NCBI RefSeq assembly: GCF_019430905.1 | Contig: NZ_JAHYCA010000003.1 | Coordinates: 675,264-739,263, forward strand | Source of the DNA: Billgrantia antri | GTDB taxonomy: Bacteria; Pseudomonadota; Gammaproteobacteria; Pseudomonadales; Halomonadaceae | Reading direction: 5' to 3' | Length of the DNA stretch: 64,000 nt | In this document: piece after piece, positions 26,904-37,697 of the stretch | How positions within the stretch are numbered: the stretch's first letter is position 1 | Layout of the letters: each line of letters opens with the position of its first letter | Program-made: the position numbers and the translations under genes | The notes under the pieces: generated by a model | Told to the model about the DNA's origin: nothing | What the model saw: the letters and a program-made list of their open reading frames with translations, nothing else | Database searches by the model: none

Positions 26904-28163
26904 TCAGCGCACCATGCCAATGACGCGTTCCAAGGCCGCTGCAAAAGCGTCGACCTCCTCCAGCGTGTTGTAGGCGGCAAACGAGGCCCGACAGGTCGCC
27001 GTCACGCCGAAGTGCGCCAGCAGGGGCTGCGCACAGTGGTTGCCGGTGCGAATGGCCACGCCGAGTTGATCGATCAGCAAGGCGATATCCTGCGAGTGAG
27101 CGCCGTCGACGACAAATGAGAGTACGCCGGCCTTGTTCGGCGCAGTGCCGAGGATACGCAACCCGTCGATACGCGATACCTCCGCCGTCGCCCTTTCCAG
27201 CAGCCCTGCCTCCCAGGCGCCGATGGCGTCGAGTCCCACGCCGCTTACCCAGTCCAGCGCCACGCCTAGCGCAATCACCTCGGCGATGGCCGGCGTGCCC
27301 GCCTCGAACTTGTGGGGAACGTCGGCAAAGGTGGTCGGCACGTCGAAGGAGACGCTACTGATCATCTCGCCGCCGCCCTGCCACGGCGGCATCGCCTCGA
27401 GCAGCTCGGCCCTGGCGTAGAGCGCGCCTGCCCCCGTCGGGCCATAGACCTTATGACCCGAAAAGGCGTAGAAATCGGCGTCGATCTCGCGCACGTCCAC
27501 CGTCTGGTGCGGCACCGCCTGGGCACCGTCGACCAGGATCAGGGCGCCGTGCTGGTGAGCAATGGCCGCCATCTCGCCCACCGGGTTGACGGTACCGAAG
27601 GCGTTGGAGACGTGATTCACGGCCACGAGCTTGGTGCGCTCGGTGAACAGTGCGCGGTAGGCATCGAGATCGAGCACGCCGCGCGCGTCCACCGGAATCA
27701 CCTTGACCCTGATACCGAGCTGGCTGGCCAACAGCTGCCACGGCACGATGTTGGAGTGGTGTTCGAGCAGCGAGACCAGAACCTCGTCACCGGCCATGAG
27801 GTTGGCCCGGCCCCAGCTGTTGGCCACCAAATTGATCGCCTCGGTGGTGCCGCGGGTGAAGACGATCTCGCGCCGGTCGGCCGCATTGAGAAAGCCGCGT
27901 ACCGTCTCGCGGGTCGCTTCGTAGGCTGCCGTCGCCTCGTCGGCTAGGGTATGCAGGCCGCGGTGGATATTGGCGTTGTAGCGGCTGAAGTAGTCGCGGA
28001 AAGTATCGATCACCGCCAGCGGCGTCTGGCTGGTGGCGGCATTGTCGAAATAGATCAGCGGATGACCATGCACCTGCCGCTCGAGTATCGGAAACTGGGC
28101 GCGAATCCCGGCCACGTCGTAGGCCGGTGCGCTGAGCGCTCGTTCTGTGGCCAGGTGATTCAT
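26904..28163 (-). CDS. sufS: Cysteine desulfurase
   Basis: PLP-dependent group II cysteine desulfurase, 419 residues, supplying sulfur for Fe-S assembly. The PLP lysine lies in FYAFSGHKVYGPTGAGALYA (near residue 231) and the catalytic Cys in RTGNHCAQPLLAHFGV (near 376). The N terminus IRAQFPILERQVHGHPLIYF is typical of SufS. No SufE or SufU sulfur acceptor is encoded in this operon. It starts 14 bases after sufD. Confidence 0.95.
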   Translation of the reverse strand: MNHLATERALSAPAYDVAGIRAQFPILERQVHGHPLIYFDNAATSQTPLAVIDTFRDYFSRYNANIHRGLHTLADEATAAYEATRETVRGFLNAADRREIVFTRGTTEAINLVANSWGRANLMAGDEVLVSLLEHHSNIVPWQLLASQLGIRVKVIPVDARGVLDLDAYRALFTERTKLVAVNHVSNAFGTVNPVGEMAAIAHQHGALILVDGAQAVPHQTVDVREIDADFYAFSGHKVYGPTGAGALYARAELLEAMPPWQGGGEMISSVSFDVPTTFADVPHKFEAGTPAIAEVIALGVALDWVSGVGLDAIGAWEAGLLERATAEVSRIDGLRILGTAPNKAGVLSFVVDGAHSQDIALLIDQLGVAIRTGNHCAQPLLAHFGVTATCRASFAAYNTLEEVDAFAAALERVIGMVR

Positions 28164-28177
28164 CGCTCTCTCCTTGA

Positions 28178-29541
28178 TTACTCGTCGTGCAGGGCCATGG
28201 CGGCTTCCACCAGCCCGGCCAGGTTGAAACGCTCCGGCAGCTTGCCGGCCACCGCCAGCTCGACCCGCTCGGCCACGGCATCCAGCTCGACCTGCTCCAT
28301 CACCTCACCGGCGAAGGCCAGGGTCAACAGACCACGCGCCGTTTGCTCGTCGATACCGCGGGTACGCAGGGCGTAGACCGCTTCCTCGTCGAGCTGGCCT
28401 GTGGTGGTGCCGTGGGAGCACTTGACGTCGTCGGCGTAGATCTCGAGTTCCGGCTTGGCATCGATCTCGGCCCGGTCGGAGAGCAGCAGGTTGGCGTTGC
28501 TCTGGGAGCCTTCGATCTTCTGGCTGTCGCGCTTGACTACCACCTTGCCGTTGAACACGCCGCGGGCACGGTCGTCGAGGATGCCCTTGTAGTTCTCGTT
28601 GGAGAAGGTACGCGGGGCGTTGTGGTTGGCCAGGGTATGGTTGTCGATGTGCTGCCGCCCCTGACCGTAGAACAGCCCGTAGAAGTTGGCCTCCGCCCCT
28701 TCGCCGTTGAGCTCGCTGATCAGGTCGTTGCGCACCAGCCCACCGCCCAGGTTCAGGTTGAACGAGGTGTAGCGGCTGTCGCGATTCTGCTCGACGTGGA
28801 TGCTGGCCACGTGCAAGTCGGCAAGCGGCGACTCCTGCAGCTTGTAGTGGGTCAGGATCGCCCCACGGTCGAGCATCAGCTCGGCCACCAGGTTGGTGAA
28901 GTTGGCCGCCTCGCTTTCGCCGACATGATGCTCGATCAGCGTGGCCTGGCTACGGGAGCCGGCCTCGACCAGAATGCGCGGATGGCTCATCACCGGCTGG
29001 GCGTTGGCGCGAGAGAGGAACTGCACCACGATGGGCTTCTCCACCACGCTGCCCGGCGCCAGGCGCACCACCGCGCCTTCTTCCACGAAGGCGGTATTCA
29101 GCGCCGAGAACGGCGAGAACTCGACCCCCGTCAGCCGGCCCAGCGGGCCTCCCACGGCCTCGTGGTTCTCAGCCAGAGCCTGGGACAACGGCAGCACGGC
29201 CACGCCGCGGGGAAGCTCGGCCAGGTCGGAGAGCGCCGGCGAGAAGATGCCATCGACGAAGGTCAGGCGGTAGGCTTCAATGGGCAGTGTCAACGCCGCC
29301 GCCGAGGCCGGCGAAAACTCGGCGCTGTCGGTCAGCACGAAGTCACCGCGAGCGATCGCGCGCACGTCGGTGTACTTCCACGCCTCGTCGCGGCGGGTGG
29401 GAAAGCCGAGCGCCTCGAAGCGGGCCGCCCCGGCCTGGCGCCGCGCGGCGATCCAGGTCGGCTCTTGCCCGCGGTTTACGTTACGCTCCGCAAGCCGGTC
29501 GAGAAAGGCCTTCACCTCGCTTGATTGCCGTTCGACATCGC

Positions 29542-29545
<4 letters not shown>
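28178..29545 (-). CDS. sufD: Fe-S cluster scaffold subunit SufD
   Basis: A 455-residue SufBD-family protein that forms the SufBC2D scaffold. The C-terminal core contains KVVVKRDSQKIEGSQSNANL, the conserved VKCSHGTTTGQLDEEAVYAL segment with its key His, and LRTRGIDEQTARGLLTLAFA. Its ATG overlaps the sufC stop (ATGA), so translation is coupled. A long open frame on the opposite strand here is only a shadow of this gene. Confidence 0.95.
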
Positions 29546-30294
<749 letters not shown>

Positions 30295-30370
30295 CTTGAA
30301 TACCTTTTGATTCTGGCGAGCCGCATGAGCGACCCGGAAAATAATTCATCCAGCCCAGCGAAACGAGCGA

Positions 30371-30475
30371 GCGGCGTCTGGACAAGGCGAGCGCGGAAGA
30401 GAGAAGCGGAGTTTACGGCTGTAAATGAGCATTCTCGAATCCGCGCTCAACGCCGTCCAGGCGTCGCGCAGCCGT
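30371..30475. repeat. Long imperfect palindrome between sufB and sufC
   Basis: About 105 bases fold into one extended hairpin. The left arm GCGTCTGGAC pairs with GTCCAGGCGT, GAGCGCGGA pairs with TCCGCGCTC, and the centre pairs GAGAA and TTTAC with GTAAA and TTCTC. It lies inside the suf transcript. The form is that of an intergenic repetitive palindrome (REP/ERIC-like), but only one copy is seen in this window, so repeat status is inferred. Confidence 0.6.
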
Positions 30476-30479
30476 TTCC

Positions 30480-31922
<1,443 letters not shown>

Positions 31923-31950
31923 GGTCTCTCCCCTCCCGGGCGGTTGGGCC

Positions 31951-31966
31951 GGCGAGCGAACTCGCC
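31951..31966 (-). other. UUCG-tetraloop hairpin between sufR and sufB
   Basis: GGCGAG-TTCG-CTCGCC forms a perfect 6-bp stem closed by a very stable UUCG loop, with no T-tract, 28 bases before sufB. It may adjust the sufR:sufB message ratio. Confidence 0.5.
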
Positions 31967-31992
31967 TCGGGTCATGTATCCGTTTCGGTGGC

Positions 31993-32457
31993 TCAGGCCG
32001 TGTCGGCGGCCAGGCTCACACTCTGTATGGGTAGCTGCACCGGCAGCTTGATCGGCGTGGTGTCGGCCAGGTGCGCCAGGGTCACGCTGTCGAGCAGGGT
32101 ACGCACCGCCAGCGACACGCGCTGCCAGTTGTCGGAGACGCCACAGGTCGCCAGCAGATCGCAATCACCTTCGGCGTGGCTGCACTCCGTCATTGCCACC
32201 GGCCCCTCGATAGCCGTGATGATATCGATGGCGGTGATCCGTGATGCCGGGCGCGCCAGGGAGTAGCCACCCTGGGCGCCACGACGCGACTCCAGCAGCC
32301 CCGCCTTGACCAGCATCTTGAGGGTCTTGCTGACCGTGGGATGCGGCAGTTGCACGGTCTCGGCCAACTCCGCCGCCGCATGGGGCTGTTCGGGATGCCG
32401 GGCGATCTGCGCCAGGATCACAGCGGCGTAGTCTGTCAGCCGAGAAAGCTTCAGCAT
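31993..32457 (-). CDS. sufR: Rrf2-family suf operon regulator
   Basis: A 154-residue Rrf2/IscR-type repressor of the SUF-regulator class seen in Xanthomonas and relatives. The winged helix spans residues 1-80 ([60 protein letters not shown]). The probable Fe-S ligands are in [14 protein letters not shown] (residues about 91-104), three cysteines with IscR-like spacing. It heads the suf operon and probably represses it when Fe-S supply is adequate. An IscR-like palindrome lies 48-72 bases upstream. The symbol is used in the sense of this family, not the cyanobacterial SufR. Confidence 0.9.
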   Translation of the reverse strand: MLKLSRLTDYAAVILAQIARHPEQPHAAAELAETVQLPHPTVSKTLKMLVKAGLLESRRGAQGGYSLARPASRITAIDIITAIEGPVAMTECSHAEGDCDLLATCGVSDNWQRVSLAVRTLLDSVTLAHLADTTPIKLPVQLPIQSVSLAADTA

Positions 32458-32504
32458 GCCTGACTCCTGATTGGCACGGACACGAGGCGAAGGCCCTGCG
32501 CTCC

Positions 32505-32529
32505 ATTTGGGACCATTTTAGTCCTGTAT
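32505..32529 (-). promoter_or_regulatory. IscR type 1-like operator upstream of sufR
   Basis: The minus strand reads ATA, then GGACTAAAATGGTCC, then AAAT: 18 of 25 positions match the E. coli IscR type 1 consensus, including the GACT and GTC cores at the right spacing. Position 48-72 bases upstream of sufR fits autorepression of the suf operon. Confidence 0.55.
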
Positions 32530-32701
32530 GGATCCGATGTGAAGGCCTCAGAGCGTCAGCAAGCGTGCAAACGTCAAGATGGCGACACGTTCGGCACCGT
32601 TCACGCCATTAAACCCAATCATTCTCATTTACATGCCAGGCCAATGTCTCATCGGATCCGCCCGGATGCAGCATCAGGAGAGAAAAAGAACGGCAGCACG
32701 T

Positions 32702-34432
32702 TCAACGCGGCAGCACGCTGGAGGAGGCCCGCTGAGAAGTGAGAGCCTCCGCTTGACGCATGAGCTGCTCGCGCTCGTGGTGCCAGGCCAAGAGCTCTTC
32801 GACTGGGAGTGCCTTGGAGTAGAGGAACCCCTGGGCCTGATCGCAGCCCAGCTCCACGAGAATGCGATGCTGGCCCTGGGTCTCGACGCCCTCGGCAGTA
32901 ACTTCCAGATCGAGTGCGTGCCCCACATCGATCAGGCAGGCCATCAGCTTACGAGCCCGCTCATCCTTCTCGAGCCCTTCGACGAAGGCACGATCGATCT
33001 TGAGGCCTGTGATGGGCAGGTGGCGCAGATACTCGAAAGAGGAGAAGCCGGTGCCGAAGTCATCGATACTGATCTGAATGCCGTAGCCGCGAAGACGCTC
33101 CAGCGCCTGCTTGGCGGCAAAGAGATCGAGCACCAGAGCACTCTCGGTCACTTCCACTTCGAGCTGCGAGGGATGGATTCCGGTCTCCTCGACGAGCCGG
33201 TTGAGTTCCTCCAGCAGGTCATCGTCCATCAGGTTACGCACCGAGAAGTTGATGCTGACCTTGCCGCCATGGCGCCGAGCGAATCGGCACGCCTCCTTCA
33301 TGACGAACCGGGTCACCGGGGCGATCAGGGTAGTGTTTTCGACCTTCGGCATGAACATGCCGGGGGCGATCAGAGCACCACGCTCGTCACGCCAGCGAAT
33401 GAGTCCCTCGAAGCCACTGACCCGCCCGCTCGCCAGATGCAGCTTGGGCTGGTAGTGAAGCTCGAACTCGCCCTGCGCCAGGCCGCGCCGCACTCGAGCG
33501 ATGAGCCGGATGTTCTGGAGGCTACGGCGAGCGAAGGAGGGCTGGTAATGGCAATGCACACGATGCTTCTCGGAGGCAGCCAGCATGGCGATTCTCGCCT
33601 CGCGGATCAAGCTGCCGGGGGTAGCGTTCTCGGCGCCCTGCAGCGAACTGCCCAACACCAACTGAGCACGCAGGGGCACGCCAAGCGCCACCAGATTGTC
33701 CTCGCCCAGCTCCACCACCTGATGCGCGAGCCGCCCCAGCTCCTTGAGCCCGACCGGCCAAAACAGCAGGACCAGCTCGGCGCCGCTGACACGATAACAG
33801 CCCTGGAGATTGGGCCCCAGTTGGGCCATCCGTCCGCTGATCGCCACCATCAGCTCATCGGCAGCATCCGCCCCCAAGGCTTCCATGATTTCGCTGATGT
33901 CATCGACGCGCACCAGAACCACTCCGATGCCACGCCCATCCTGGCGCGGCGTTCGCTTCAGCCAGCGTGCCAGGTCCGCTTCCAGTGCAATATCGTTGGG
34001 AAGCCCGGCGCGAGGATCGGTGCGCGATGCCAATTCGGCATTGTGATAGCTCTGCCTCAGGCGCTCGAACAACCCTCCGGCAAAGCCGCCGATAACCAAG
34101 TACAGACCTAGGTGAATCATCCAGTTGAGGGTCGCCTGAGGCTCGCCGGTCTCCACCGATAGCGGGATTGCCGCCATCAGCAGGCCGGCTGTCAGCGCGA
34201 CGAGCAGGGAGCCGCCCCAGGTATACCAGGTCCCCGCCAGCAGCACGGGTATCAGCATCAGGTAGGGATAGGCGTATTGGGTACCGCCGGTGACATGCAC
34301 AAGCGCGGTACCCGCCATCAGCAGTGCCACCAGCACGAAGATCTGACCGCCATGGCGCAGCACGAGCGGACAGGATTGCCACCGTCGCTCCACGGCACGC
34401 CACGCATGCAGAATATTGCTCGGATCAGCCAT
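32702..34432 (-). CDS. Membrane EAL-domain c-di-GMP phosphodiesterase with degenerate GGDEF
   Basis: A 576-residue protein: four to five membrane helices (about residues 25-130), a degenerate GGDEF domain (about 140-300; the GGDEF motif reads VSGAELVLL), and an EAL domain (about 320-560). The EAL domain keeps the catalytic set: EGLIRW (an ExL variant), Asn in INFSVRNL, Glu in VEVTES, DDFGTGFSS, Lys in GLKIDRAFV and AEGVET. It should hydrolyse c-di-GMP but not make it; the GGDEF remnant may bind GTP. The ATG at 34432 has a GGGAGGGGG ribosome site. It is divergent from an Lrp-type regulator. Confidence 0.88.
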   Translation of the reverse strand: MADPSNILHAWRAVERRWQSCPLVLRHGGQIFVLVALLMAGTALVHVTGGTQYAYPYLMLIPVLLAGTWYTWGGSLLVALTAGLLMAAIPLSVETGEPQATLNWMIHLGLYLVIGGFAGGLFERLRQSYHNAELASRTDPRAGLPNDIALEADLARWLKRTPRQDGRGIGVVLVRVDDISEIMEALGADAADELMVAISGRMAQLGPNLQGCYRVSGAELVLLFWPVGLKELGRLAHQVVELGEDNLVALGVPLRAQLVLGSSLQGAENATPGSLIREARIAMLAASEKHRVHCHYQPSFARRSLQNIRLIARVRRGLAQGEFELHYQPKLHLASGRVSGFEGLIRWRDERGALIAPGMFMPKVENTTLIAPVTRFVMKEACRFARRHGGKVSINFSVRNLMDDDLLEELNRLVEETGIHPSQLEVEVTESALVLDLFAAKQALERLRGYGIQISIDDFGTGFSSFEYLRHLPITGLKIDRAFVEGLEKDERARKLMACLIDVGHALDLEVTAEGVETQGQHRILVELGCDQAQGFLYSKALPVEELLAWHHEREQLMRQAEALTSQRASSSVLPR

Positions 34433-34693
34433 GCCCCCTCCCTGCCCCGATAGCGTCAACCAAGCCCAAAGCGCGAATTCCTCGAAGTGTAAACAACATA
34501 GCACGAGGACGACCTCAACCTCCCTCAACGCTTGGAGACGCGATGGCCTCGCCACCTCCCGGCAGGAAGTGATTCGCACCAGCCGCATACAGGCTCGTGA
34601 ACTGGCGAGTACGGGCCAGATTCGCCAGACTTGCATTGATGGTTAGCGGTACCGGCCAAGGAACCCCTGAACGCCACATTGACGAGGCACCCC
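34433..34693. promoter_or_regulatory. Divergent promoter region, EAL gene versus Lrp-type regulator
   Basis: This 261-base gap holds no gene. It includes a moderately AT-rich patch at 34486-34503 suitable for the EAL gene promoter, but no defined boxes or Lrp-like palindromes stand out. Confidence 0.3.
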
Positions 34694-35167
34694 ATGCGCA
34701 ATCTCAAATTCGACCGCATCGACCGCATGCTGCTCGAAGCCCTCCAGCAGGACGCCCGTCTGACCACTGCCGAGCTGGCAGAGCTCGTGAGCCTCTCGCC
34801 TTCGCCTTGCGCGCGCCGCATTCGCCGGCTCGAGCAGGCGGGGCTGATCAAGCGCTATCGGGCAGAACTGGACAAGAGCCGGCTCGGCCTGACGGTTACG
34901 ACCTTTGTGCAGGTACGCCTCGACCGGCATCGTCAGGAGCGGGTGGAGGCATTCGAGGAGCGCATGAATGACATGCCGGAGGTGGTCCAGTGCCATAGCG
35001 TCTCCGGTCACTTCGATTATCTGCTGCAGGTTATCGTCGCCGACATGGACGCCTTCGAAGGGTGGCTGCGACACTTCCGCCAGTTGGAGATGGTCGACAC
35101 GGTGGACAGCAGCTTCGCCATACGCACCGTCAAGGAAAACGGGTCCCTTCCCTTGCCCACGCACTGA
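34694..35167 (+). CDS. Lrp/AsnC-family transcriptional regulator
   Basis: A 157-residue feast/famine regulator. The N-terminal helix-turn-helix is FDRIDRMLLEALQQDARLTT through SPSPCARRIRRLEQAGLIKR. The C-terminal RAM effector domain has QCHSVSGHFDYLLQVIVADM and VDTVDSSFAIRTVKENGSLP. It probably senses an amino acid as an octamer. The ATG at 34694 has GAGG upstream; a TTG five codons earlier is less likely. The target is unknown; the next gene downstream (oxidoreductase) is 52 bases away and may be cotranscribed. Confidence 0.9.
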   Translation: MRNLKFDRIDRMLLEALQQDARLTTAELAELVSLSPSPCARRIRRLEQAGLIKRYRAELDKSRLGLTVTTFVQVRLDRHRQERVEAFEERMNDMPEVVQCHSVSGHFDYLLQVIVADMDAFEGWLRHFRQLEMVDTVDSSFAIRTVKENGSLPLPTH

Positions 35168-35219
35168 GTCCCGGCGACAGCCGCTCGCGCCCGCCTCCCC
35201 CTTGCAACCAGGAGACAAC

Positions 35220-36146
35220 ATGGCGAAAGCCCTCATCACCGTATTCGGCGGAACCGGCTTTCTGGGTCGTCACGTGGTGCATGAGCTGTTCGATGCGGGC
35301 CATGCCGTTCGCATCGCGGCACGCCGTCCTGTGCTGCCGGATTGGGCCGAAGCTGGTGATCCTGTGGAGCCGATGAGCATCGATATCCACAGCGAGAGCG
35401 ACGTGAGCCGTGCCCTCGAAGGGGCGGTCGGCGCGGTCAACGCCGTGAGCCTCTACGTCGAGCGTCGCCAGATGAGCTTCGAGCAGGTGCATGTGAAAGG
35501 GGCCGCACGTCTGGCCCGCGTGGCGCGGGCACAGGGTGTGCGAATCTTCGTCCAGCTCTCCGGCATAGGGGCTGACCCCTCGTCGCGCTCGCGCTACGTC
35601 CGGGCACGGGGGCGCGGCGAGTCGGCCGTTATCGATGCGTACCCCAAGGCAGTCATCCTGCGACCGAGCGTGATGTTCGGCCCCGGGGATGCCTTCCTGA
35701 AGCGCTTGGCAGACTTGACCCGGCTTCCCGTCATCCCGCTCTTCGGGCGCGGCGAGACGCATCTCCAACCGGTACACGTGGTGGATGTGGCAAGAGCGAT
35801 CGTGAGGCTGATGGGCGCTGCCCCATCCGAGCGGCGGCTATTCGAATTGGGCGGCCTGGATATTCTGAGCTACCGGGAAATCCTGGAGCTGATCATGGCC
35901 CACCTGGAGCGCGAGCGCTTGCTGCTGCCTGTCCCGTTCGTGTTGTGGCAGCTCGCCGCTCTGCTGGCTTCGCCGCTACCCGGGCCACCGCTGACCCGGG
36001 ATCAGGTCACCATGATGTCCCAGGACAATACGGTTGGCGCGGGCGTGGGTACCTTCGCCGACCTCGACATCCTGCCGCGCTCGCTGCGCGATGCCCTGCC
36101 CGCCTGCCTGCCGACGCGCCACCCGGCATCCTCCCGCTCGGGTTGA
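35220..36146 (+). CDS. NDUFA9-like NAD(P)-binding oxidoreductase
   Basis: A 308-residue atypical short-chain dehydrogenase. The Rossmann motif VFGGTGFLGRHVVHELFDAG is at residues 8-27, followed by RIAARRP; typical of complex I subunit NDUFA9 relatives are VQLSGIGADPSSRSRYVRAR, AVILRPSVMFGPGDAFLKRL and LQPVHVVDVARAIVRLM. The SDR catalytic Tyr/Lys pattern is replaced, so it may bind nucleotide or quinone rather than reduce a substrate. AGGAG precedes the ATG. Substrate and role are unknown. Confidence 0.8.
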   Translation: MAKALITVFGGTGFLGRHVVHELFDAGHAVRIAARRPVLPDWAEAGDPVEPMSIDIHSESDVSRALEGAVGAVNAVSLYVERRQMSFEQVHVKGAARLARVARAQGVRIFVQLSGIGADPSSRSRYVRARGRGESAVIDAYPKAVILRPSVMFGPGDAFLKRLADLTRLPVIPLFGRGETHLQPVHVVDVARAIVRLMGAAPSERRLFELGGLDILSYREILELIMAHLERERLLLPVPFVLWQLAALLASPLPGPPLTRDQVTMMSQDNTVGAGVGTFADLDILPRSLRDALPACLPTRHPASSRSG

Positions 36147-36181
36147 CGACGACACGACACCCCATCCCTGTCTGGCTGGCC

Positions 36182-36733
36182 TCACTGCCAATAGTGGCCA
36201 TGACGTGCCCACCACTGCCGTGCTATTTCGCGGTTCTCCGCGTTAGCGCTCGCATCGAGCGTCGTGGTAAGGCGAACGTAATCGCCGCCGGTTCGGGCCA
36301 TCGAGCGCGGGTCCTGGGTGGCCAGCTGCAGCGCATAGAGTGCCAGCATCAGCTCGTACTCGTCACGGGTATCGAGCAGCGCCACCAGCAGCGGGATCGC
36401 AGGCTCACCGATCTGGCCCAGGCGCTCCGCCGCTATGTACCAGACCCTCGGGTGCTCCCCGCCGCCGTAGACATCGATGAACCCCCTGTCGGCCAGGCGG
36501 CTGATGTAGTAATGCACCTCGTCCTCTTCCGAGGCAAAGAGTGGGGGCACCCAGAAGCGATCGTGACGCGTGGTGGCCACGAGCGGCGCCGACGGTTCAG
36601 CCGGCGTGACCGTCTCGGGCTCGTCACGCAACGGCCCGGAAGCGGCCTGCTCGGCCACCGGCGCCGACCGTCCGGCACAGCCGATCAGGCTCAATAGCAG
36701 AATCAACGTACTGAACGTTCTTGCAACTCGCAT
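36182..36733 (-). CDS. Lipoprotein with HEAT-like segment
   Basis: A 183-residue lipoprotein: signal peptide TFSTLILLLSLIGC with lipobox LIGC (lipidated Cys at about residue 19), a Pro/Ala/Glu-rich linker, then a soluble helical domain. YIAAERLGQIGEPAIPLLVA followed by LLDTRDEYELMLALYALQLA looks like one or two HEAT-type repeats. GGGAGGGG precedes the ATG. It ends 36 bases from the convergent oxidoreductase gene. Function unknown; probably periplasmic, attached to a membrane. Confidence 0.72.
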   Translation of the reverse strand: MRVARTFSTLILLLSLIGCAGRSAPVAEQAASGPLRDEPETVTPAEPSAPLVATTRHDRFWVPPLFASEEDEVHYYISRLADRGFIDVYGGGEHPRVWYIAAERLGQIGEPAIPLLVALLDTRDEYELMLALYALQLATQDPRSMARTGGDYVRLTTTLDASANAENREIARQWWARHGHYWQ

Positions 36734-36791
36734 GTCCCCTCCCGGGTTGGCTAGCGTTGCGCCGCGTTTTACGTCTTCCGGCGCCGTTTGG

Positions 36792-37697
36792 CTAGCCCCC
36801 ACCCGCTACTTCTCCAAGCACCTGCTCCAGCGCCTGGGCCAGGACAGATGCCATGTAGGCGACATTGCTCTCATGGGCAATGGTGTCGGTGCTCCATATT
36901 TCCCCCACGCCGGCCTGGCGAATGACCTGAAGGGCATCGCCGGCAAACAGCGCATGGGTCACCGCTACGTCCACGCTGGCCGCGCCGGCGGCGAGCACCC
37001 GCTCGGCGGCTCGCGCCAGAGTGCGGCCGGAACTGGCGACGTCGTCCAGCAGCACGATGCGTCGGCCGGCAATGGTCAGGTCGGGCAGCGTAATGTCGAC
37101 GTCACGATCGCCATGGCGCTCCTTGGTACAGGTGGCATACGCGAGCCCGGCGATGCTGGCTGCGCTCTCCACCCACTGCAACGATTCCGCATCGGGGCCC
37201 AGCAGCAGGGCATCGCTGCGCCGCTCGGCGATCGTCGCGGCCAACGGCGCAGCACCGGAGAGGGCAACGGCATGACGCACGGGAATCGCCTGCTCGAGAC
37301 GCTCGATACGGTGCAGATGTGGATCGACGGTAATCACGGCGTCGAACAGCTCGGCGAGAAAGCCCCCGACCAGGCGCTGGCTGACCAGCTCGCCGGGATG
37401 AAAAACCGTATCCTGGCGCATGTAGGCAAGGTAGGGCGCCGCCAGCACCAAGCGCTCGACGCCGCGCTCACGTGCGTGGCGCGCCAGCAACATCAGCTCG
37501 ACCAGCTTGTCGTTGGGGCGATCCAGGCTGCGATAGATGACCAGGCAAGCAGGCAGGTCGATATCAGGCAGGCGCAGGCACAACTCCTCGTCGGGAAAGC
37601 GGTGGCAGCCGACCACATGAGCTTCGATACCGGTCACCGAGGCCAGGCGTTCGGCAGGCCTGGACTCCTCGTCGAAATAGAGCAGGGCTGCGTGCAT
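36792..37697 (-). CDS. PRPP-synthase homologue linked to AMP-phosphorylase-like enzyme
   Basis: A 301-residue ribose-phosphate diphosphokinase family protein. Matches include FPDEELCLRLP near residue 34, SLDRPNDKLVELMLLARHAR, the ATP-loop region YLAYMRQDTVFHPGELVSQR (near 89-108), VITVDPHLHRI, and the PRPP loop VLLDDVASSGRTLA. It is shorter than the main bacterial PRPP synthase (about 315), and RQDTVFHPGE is closer to archaeal class III enzymes by eye. Its ATG overlaps the upstream phosphorylase stop by one base, so the two are coupled. It is probably not the housekeeping prs. Confidence 0.82.
   Translation of the reverse strand: MHAALLYFDEESRPAERLASVTGIEAHVVGCHRFPDEELCLRLPDIDLPACLVIYRSLDRPNDKLVELMLLARHARERGVERLVLAAPYLAYMRQDTVFHPGELVSQRLVGGFLAELFDAVITVDPHLHRIERLEQAIPVRHAVALSGAAPLAATIAERRSDALLLGPDAESLQWVESAASIAGLAYATCTKERHGDRDVDITLPDLTIAGRRIVLLDDVASSGRTLARAAERVLAAGAASVDVAVTHALFAGDALQVIRQAGVGEIWSTDTIAHESNVAYMASVLAQALEQVLGEVAGGG

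Noticed and set aside
28187..29524. 445-codon open frame antisense to sufD
   Set aside because: It mirrors sufD codon structure, has no ribosome site, and its product is rich in Gly, His, Gln and Val without any motif. It is a GC-driven shadow.
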